The notes under the pieces were generated by a model. That model was not told the DNA's origin, searched no databases, and worked only from the letters and a program-made list of their open reading frames with translations. A program made the position numbers and the translations under genes. Of a stretch of 64,000 nucleotides of DNA, positions 60,791-64,000 are shown one piece after another. Within the stretch, counting starts at the first letter, position 1. Each line of letters opens with the position of its first letter. Source of the stretch: Rhodospirillales bacterium (GTDB taxonomy: Bacteria > Pseudomonadota > Alphaproteobacteria > Rhodospirillales > Magnetospirillaceae). The DNA is taken from NCBI GenBank assembly GCA_014380005.1, contig JACMKT010000152.1, forward strand, positions 62,001 through 126,000, given 5' to 3'.

Positions 60791-61726
60791 TTGCGCATCC
60801 TTTTCATCACCGCCAGCCGCATCGGCGATGCGGTGCTGTCCACCGGATTGCTGGCCCATCTGGCGGCGACCTATCCCCAGGCCCGCTTCACCGTGGCCTG
60901 CGGGGCGCCCGCCGCCGGCCTGTTCCGCCCGGCCCCCTTCGTGGAACGGGTCATCCCCATGGTCAAGCGCAAGCGCGCCGGCCATTGGCTTGATCTGTGG
61001 AAGCAGACCGTGGGCATTGGTTGGTCCCTGGTGGTGGATTTGCGCGGCTCGGCCTTGGGCTATGTGGTGCCCTCCTTGCGCCGGCGGGTGCTGAAATCTT
61101 CGTGGGAGCCGAAGCACCGCTTGGCCCATCTGTCCTCGGTGCTGGGGCTGGACCGTGCGCTGCCGCCCGTGCTGTGGAACACGCCCGAGCAACAGGCCGA
61201 GGCCGTCCGCCTGCTGCCCCACGGCCCGGTGCTGGCGGTGGGTCCGACCGCCAATTGGGGCGCCAAGCAATGGCCGGCGGAACGGTTCGCTCAGGTGGTG
61301 CAGGCATTGACCGCCCCCACCGGCATCCTGCCCGGCGCCCGCGTGGCGGTGTTCGGCGCCGAATCCGAGCGTGCTGCCGCTCAGCCGTTGCTGGATGCGG
61401 TGGAGTGCGTGGATTTGGTGGGCAAGGTGGACCTCGCCACGGTGCATGCCTGCATGAAGCGGGCGGCGTTCTATGTGGGCAATGATTCCGGGCTGATGCA
61501 TATCGCTGCCGCCTCGGGCACGCCCACTTTGGGGCTGTTCGGCCCCAGCTCGGAAATCTTCTACGGCCCGTTCGGTCCGGCCTGCGCCAGCGTGCGCGGC
61601 CCGCGGTCGTTCGAAGACATCTGCCACGCGCCCGATTACGACTACCGCAGCCAGGATTGCATGATGCTGGATTTGACGGTGGAACGCGTGGCGGCGGCAG
61701 CGCAGGATTTGTGGGCGCGGGTTTAG
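60791..61726 (+). CDS. Heptosyltransferase-type glycosyltransferase (GT9)
   Basis: The 311-residue protein begins RILFITASRIGDAVLSTGLL, the GT9 opening found in WaaC/WaaF, which fixes the TTG at 60791 as the likely start. Further family blocks are VDLRGSALGYVVP, VGPTANWGAKQWP and VGNDSGLMHIAAASGTP, with the donor-binding Ser-Gly. Heptosyltransferases move ADP-heptose to LPS core. With gmhB and gmhA nearby, heptose is a sensible donor, but GT9 proteins can use other sugars. It converges with the minus-strand gene at 61728, leaving a single base between them. Confidence 0.82.
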   Translation: MRILFITASRIGDAVLSTGLLAHLAATYPQARFTVACGAPAAGLFRPAPFVERVIPMVKRKRAGHWLDLWKQTVGIGWSLVVDLRGSALGYVVPSLRRRVLKSSWEPKHRLAHLSSVLGLDRALPPVLWNTPEQQAEAVRLLPHGPVLAVGPTANWGAKQWPAERFAQVVQALTAPTGILPGARVAVFGAESERAAAQPLLDAVECVDLVGKVDLATVHACMKRAAFYVGNDSGLMHIAAASGTPTLGLFGPSSEIFYGPFGPACASVRGPRSFEDICHAPDYDYRSQDCMMLDLTVERVAAAAQDLWARV

Positions 61727-61727
61727 T

Positions 61728-62873
61728 CTAGCGGTTTACCCGTAACGCCTTCGCCTTATCCGCCAACGCCCCTGAAAACGCCGCCAGCGCTCCACTCACG
61801 CGGTGGGGCGGCTGTGTTTGGGTGGTCAATTCCACGCCGAAATCATCGGGCACCGGGGCCGTGCAGCCAAGCATGCGGCACAGGACCAGATCGCCGGTGG
61901 TGGCGCTGTAATGCAGGGCGTCCCAATACCCATGCATGCGCCCACCGGGTTGTTCGGGCACGGCCTCGGTGGTGACGGAATTGAACCCGGCGAAATCCCA
62001 CAGGCGCACGGGCGCGCCGGGCTGCTGGTTCAAGGCGGCGACCAGCGTGGTCAGCTCATGCGTCCACGCCTCGTATTGGGGGGCCAGCCCGACGGCCTCC
62101 ACCATGTCCAGATGCACGGCGTGCACGGGGGTGATGAACAGCAGCACCTCGGTGCCGTTGGCCCTCAGCCTTGTGATCGCATCGCCCAACAGCGCCAGAT
62201 GCCGGGGGGCGTAGTGATAGCCGCCATAGGCATGGGCGGCGAGATACGAGTCCAGCGAGGCGGCGAATTGCTTGCGGAAGTCGTCGGGCACCTTGGCTGC
62301 GGCGGGGTCATAGCCGCCCTGCTTGCCGAACGGGCTGCGCTTGCCGCGCACGGACGCGGCAACCACGCTGGCTGAATCGGCCAGGGCCTGGCCCGACAAC
62401 AGGCGCTGGGCATAGATGGGCAGCAGCGAGCGGCCGGAAAAGGCGGAATCCGCATAATCGGCCTTGGCCCCCCAATGGTCGGAAAACAGCACGAAATCCA
62501 GGCCGATGATCACCCGGCGGGGATTCTGGTGGGCGGCCACATAGGACGCGACGCCATGGATTTGTGTCATGTCGGCGAAGGGCAGGCCGGCGTTGAAGGT
62601 CTTCGTCCCGTTTAGCACGGGTGAATCGGGGTTAAGCCCGGTCTCTGTGGCCGAGGTGCCCAGGAATACGGTGTCGAAGGCGAAGCTGCCCAGGATCACC
62701 GATTTGTTGACCCGGCCCCCGCCGCGCTTGAGCTTTTTCTGGTCGTTAAAGCCCTTGATGTCGTTCCAGCGGAAGCTGGCATAGGGGTCAACCGCCCAAT
62801 TCAATGTGGCCACCGCCATCAGGCCCAGGCCCATGGTGGTGAAGAAGATTTTGAGGAAGCGGGGTGCGGTCAT
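61728..62873 (-). CDS. AlgJ/AlgX-like SGNH protein, O-acetylation accessory
   Basis: The 381-residue protein has an N-terminal hydrophobic anchor (FFTTMGLGLMAVATLNWAV) followed by a periplasmic-type domain. The SGNH-type motif reads FLGTSATETGL, with a Ser in the GxS position, and a late WDALHYSATTGD carries the DxxH pair. This is the layout of AlgJ/AlgX and related proteins that work with an MBOAT partner to O-acetylate polysaccharides. The ATG lies 4 bases after the MBOAT gene's stop, so the two form one - strand operon. The acetyl acceptor is unknown. Confidence 0.77.
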   Translation of the reverse strand: MTAPRFLKIFFTTMGLGLMAVATLNWAVDPYASFRWNDIKGFNDQKKLKRGGGRVNKSVILGSFAFDTVFLGTSATETGLNPDSPVLNGTKTFNAGLPFADMTQIHGVASYVAAHQNPRRVIIGLDFVLFSDHWGAKADYADSAFSGRSLLPIYAQRLLSGQALADSASVVAASVRGKRSPFGKQGGYDPAAAKVPDDFRKQFAASLDSYLAAHAYGGYHYAPRHLALLGDAITRLRANGTEVLLFITPVHAVHLDMVEAVGLAPQYEAWTHELTTLVAALNQQPGAPVRLWDFAGFNSVTTEAVPEQPGGRMHGYWDALHYSATTGDLVLCRMLGCTAPVPDDFGVELTTQTQPPHRVSGALAAFSGALADKAKALRVNR

Positions 62874-62877
62874 GGGT

Positions 62878-64000
62878 TCAGAACTGGTAGTACAGAAATT
62901 CGGTGGGCGACCACAGATTCAGGATCGCCGCCAGGGTCGCCAGGGCCAGCACCGCTGCCCATGCGCCATTAAACCGCACCACCAGCGCGGCAAAACGGGC
63001 CGGCGCCGCCACCGGGTGCAGGCCGGGGGCGTGGTCGCGCACCATCTGCTGGCTGTTGGGTGCCACCATGGCAAGGGCCAGCAAGGCCAGCGCCAGACCC
63101 AGGCCGGGGAGCGAGGCCAGTTGGTCCTCGCCCACACCGCCAAAGCCGTTCAGCCCGGCCATGCCGCCCAGCATGCCCAATGCGGTGGTCATATCCGTGG
63201 CGCGGAAGAACACCCAGCCGACGATCACCGCCAGCAGCGTTATGGCCCAGCCAAGGCCTTGGGCCAGTGGCGAGGCGGGCTGTTCGCCGCGCCAATCCCG
63301 CCACAGATGGTTGATTGCCAGATACAGGCCGTGCAGGCCGCCCCAGACCACGAAGGTCCAATTGGCGCCGTGCCACAGCCCACCGATCAGCATGACCACC
63401 GCCAGATTAAGGTAACGCCGCCGCCGTCCCAGCCGGTTGCCGCCCAGGGGCAGATACAAATAGTCGCGCAGAAAGCGGGACAGGGTGATGTGCCAGCGCC
63501 GCCAGAACTCGATGATGTTGCGGGCCTGATAGGGCGAATTGAAGTTCACCGGCAGATTGATGCCGAACATGCGGGCCAAGCCCACCGCCATGTCCGAATA
63601 GCCGGAGAAATCAAAATAGATCTGCGCCGTATAGGCCAGGGCGCCCTGCCACGCCGCCAGGAAGGGCAGATGGGGGTCACCTTGGGCGGCGGCGAAAATG
63701 GGGCTGGCATAGCCCGCCACCGCGTCGGCCAGCACCACCTTCTTCATCAGCCCGATGGCGAACAGGGCCAAGCCTGCGGCCACATCGTCGGCCAAGGGCC
63801 GTTCGCTGGGGCGCTGGAACTGCGGCATCATCTCTTTGTGGTGGATGATGGGGCCGGCGATCAGATGGGGGAAGAAGGTGACGAACAGGCAGTAATTAAG
63901 GAAGTCGGCTTCCGAGGCGATGCCGCGCCGCACATCCACCAGATAGGCGATCTGGGTGAAGGTGAAGAACGAGATACCCAGGGGCAGCGCCACCTCGGCC
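62878..64000 (-). CDS. MBOAT-family O-acyltransferase (AlgI-like), 5' end outside window
   Basis: Only the C-terminal part is present, 374 codons; the frame is open past base 64000 on the - strand, so the true start lies beyond the window. Full AlgI-type proteins are about 460-500 residues. Hydrophobic helices are plentiful. The family's conserved block is GLWHGANWTFVVWGGLHGLY, with the invariant His. HLIAGPIIHHKEM and NIIEFWRRWHITLSRFLRDY (key part EFWRRWHITLS) are also typical. The protein passes acetyl groups across the membrane to a periplasmic partner such as the AlgJ-like protein that follows it. Confidence 0.88.
   Translation of the reverse strand, partial: AEVALPLGISFFTFTQIAYLVDVRRGIASEADFLNYCLFVTFFPHLIAGPIIHHKEMMPQFQRPSERPLADDVAAGLALFAIGLMKKVVLADAVAGYASPIFAAAQGDPHLPFLAAWQGALAYTAQIYFDFSGYSDMAVGLARMFGINLPVNFNSPYQARNIIEFWRRWHITLSRFLRDYLYLPLGGNRLGRRRRYLNLAVVMLIGGLWHGANWTFVVWGGLHGLYLAINHLWRDWRGEQPASPLAQGLGWAITLLAVIVGWVFFRATDMTTALGMLGGMAGLNGFGGVGEDQLASLPGLGLALALLALAMVAPNSQQMVRDHAPGLHPVAAPARFAALVVRFNGAWAAVLALATLAAILNLWSPTEFLYYQF

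Noticed and set aside
1-64000. CRISPR arrays, insertion sequences, tRNA or rRNA genes.
   Set aside because: No regularly spaced repeats, transposase motifs, or cloverleaf/rRNA-like sequence were noticed on either strand.

Overview
The window is G+C-rich bacterial chromosome, densely coded and almost entirely on the + strand. It looks like an alphaproteobacterium of the Rhodospirillales type (Magnetospirillum-like). The housekeeping genes purH, htpX, a DUF1674 gene, rsmB and a heparinase II/III-family gene support this, since they are commonly neighbours in Alphaproteobacteria. Nearly everything else serves surface-glycan synthesis: about fourteen glycosyltransferase domains, two flippase/exporter candidates, one polymerase/ligase-like membrane protein, several nucleotide-sugar pathways and a set of decorating enzymes. 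No rRNA, tRNA, transposase, prophage or CRISPR array was seen.

Layout. 1-2183: sulfate activation (a pyruvate-kinase-like/ATP sulfurylase fusion cut by the left edge, then APS kinase). 2177-3940: an ABC exporter. 3948-9071: a cassette of glutamine-amidotransferase-fold hydrolase, nucleotidyltransferase, sulfatase-fold protein with Thr at the nucleophile position, a divergent second APS-kinase-like protein, histidine phosphatase and methyltransferase, closed by a strong terminator at 9093. This gene set resembles the Campylobacter route to CDP-amidate/O-methyl phosphoramidate capsule decoration and is the most interesting part of the window. 9216-17574: a surface-carbohydrate protein, then HpcH/HpaI aldolase, KdsB-like cytidylyltransferase, Gfo/Idh oxidoreductase, acyltransferase, HAD phosphatase, 2-hydroxyacid dehydrogenase and a polymerase-like protein. 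17697-20927: a CDP-6-deoxyhexose pathway behind a sigma70-like promoter. 20924-36810: glycosyltransferases, two asparagine synthetase paralogues, a Wzx-like flippase, a DegT-like aminotransferase and a FemAB-like acyltransferase. 36805-41775: a polysaccharide deacetylase (- strand), a WbpM/CapD-type 4,6-dehydratase and the heparinase-fold protein.

41815-46140 holds a B12-type radical SAM protein, purH and an SGNH protein. 46212-52796 is a second glycan block ending in galE on the - strand. 52939-55453 holds the DUF1674 gene, htpX with a heat-shock-like promoter, and rsmB. 55450-61726 has heptose genes gmhB and gmhA, a third AsnB paralogue, a methyltransferase, a UDP-sugar dehydrogenase and a heptosyltransferase-type GT9. 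61728-64000 is a - strand O-acetylation pair (AlgJ/AlgX-like and MBOAT) cut by the right edge.

Taken together, the genes can make CMP-, CDP- and UDP-linked sugars, assemble them with many glycosyltransferases and flip the products. They can also decorate them by amidation, acylation, O-acetylation, methylation and possibly sulfation or phosphoramidation. Eighteen gene junctions use a 4-base start/stop overlap, so much of the region is probably translated from long coupled transcripts. All functions are read from sequence motifs alone; substrates are inferred.
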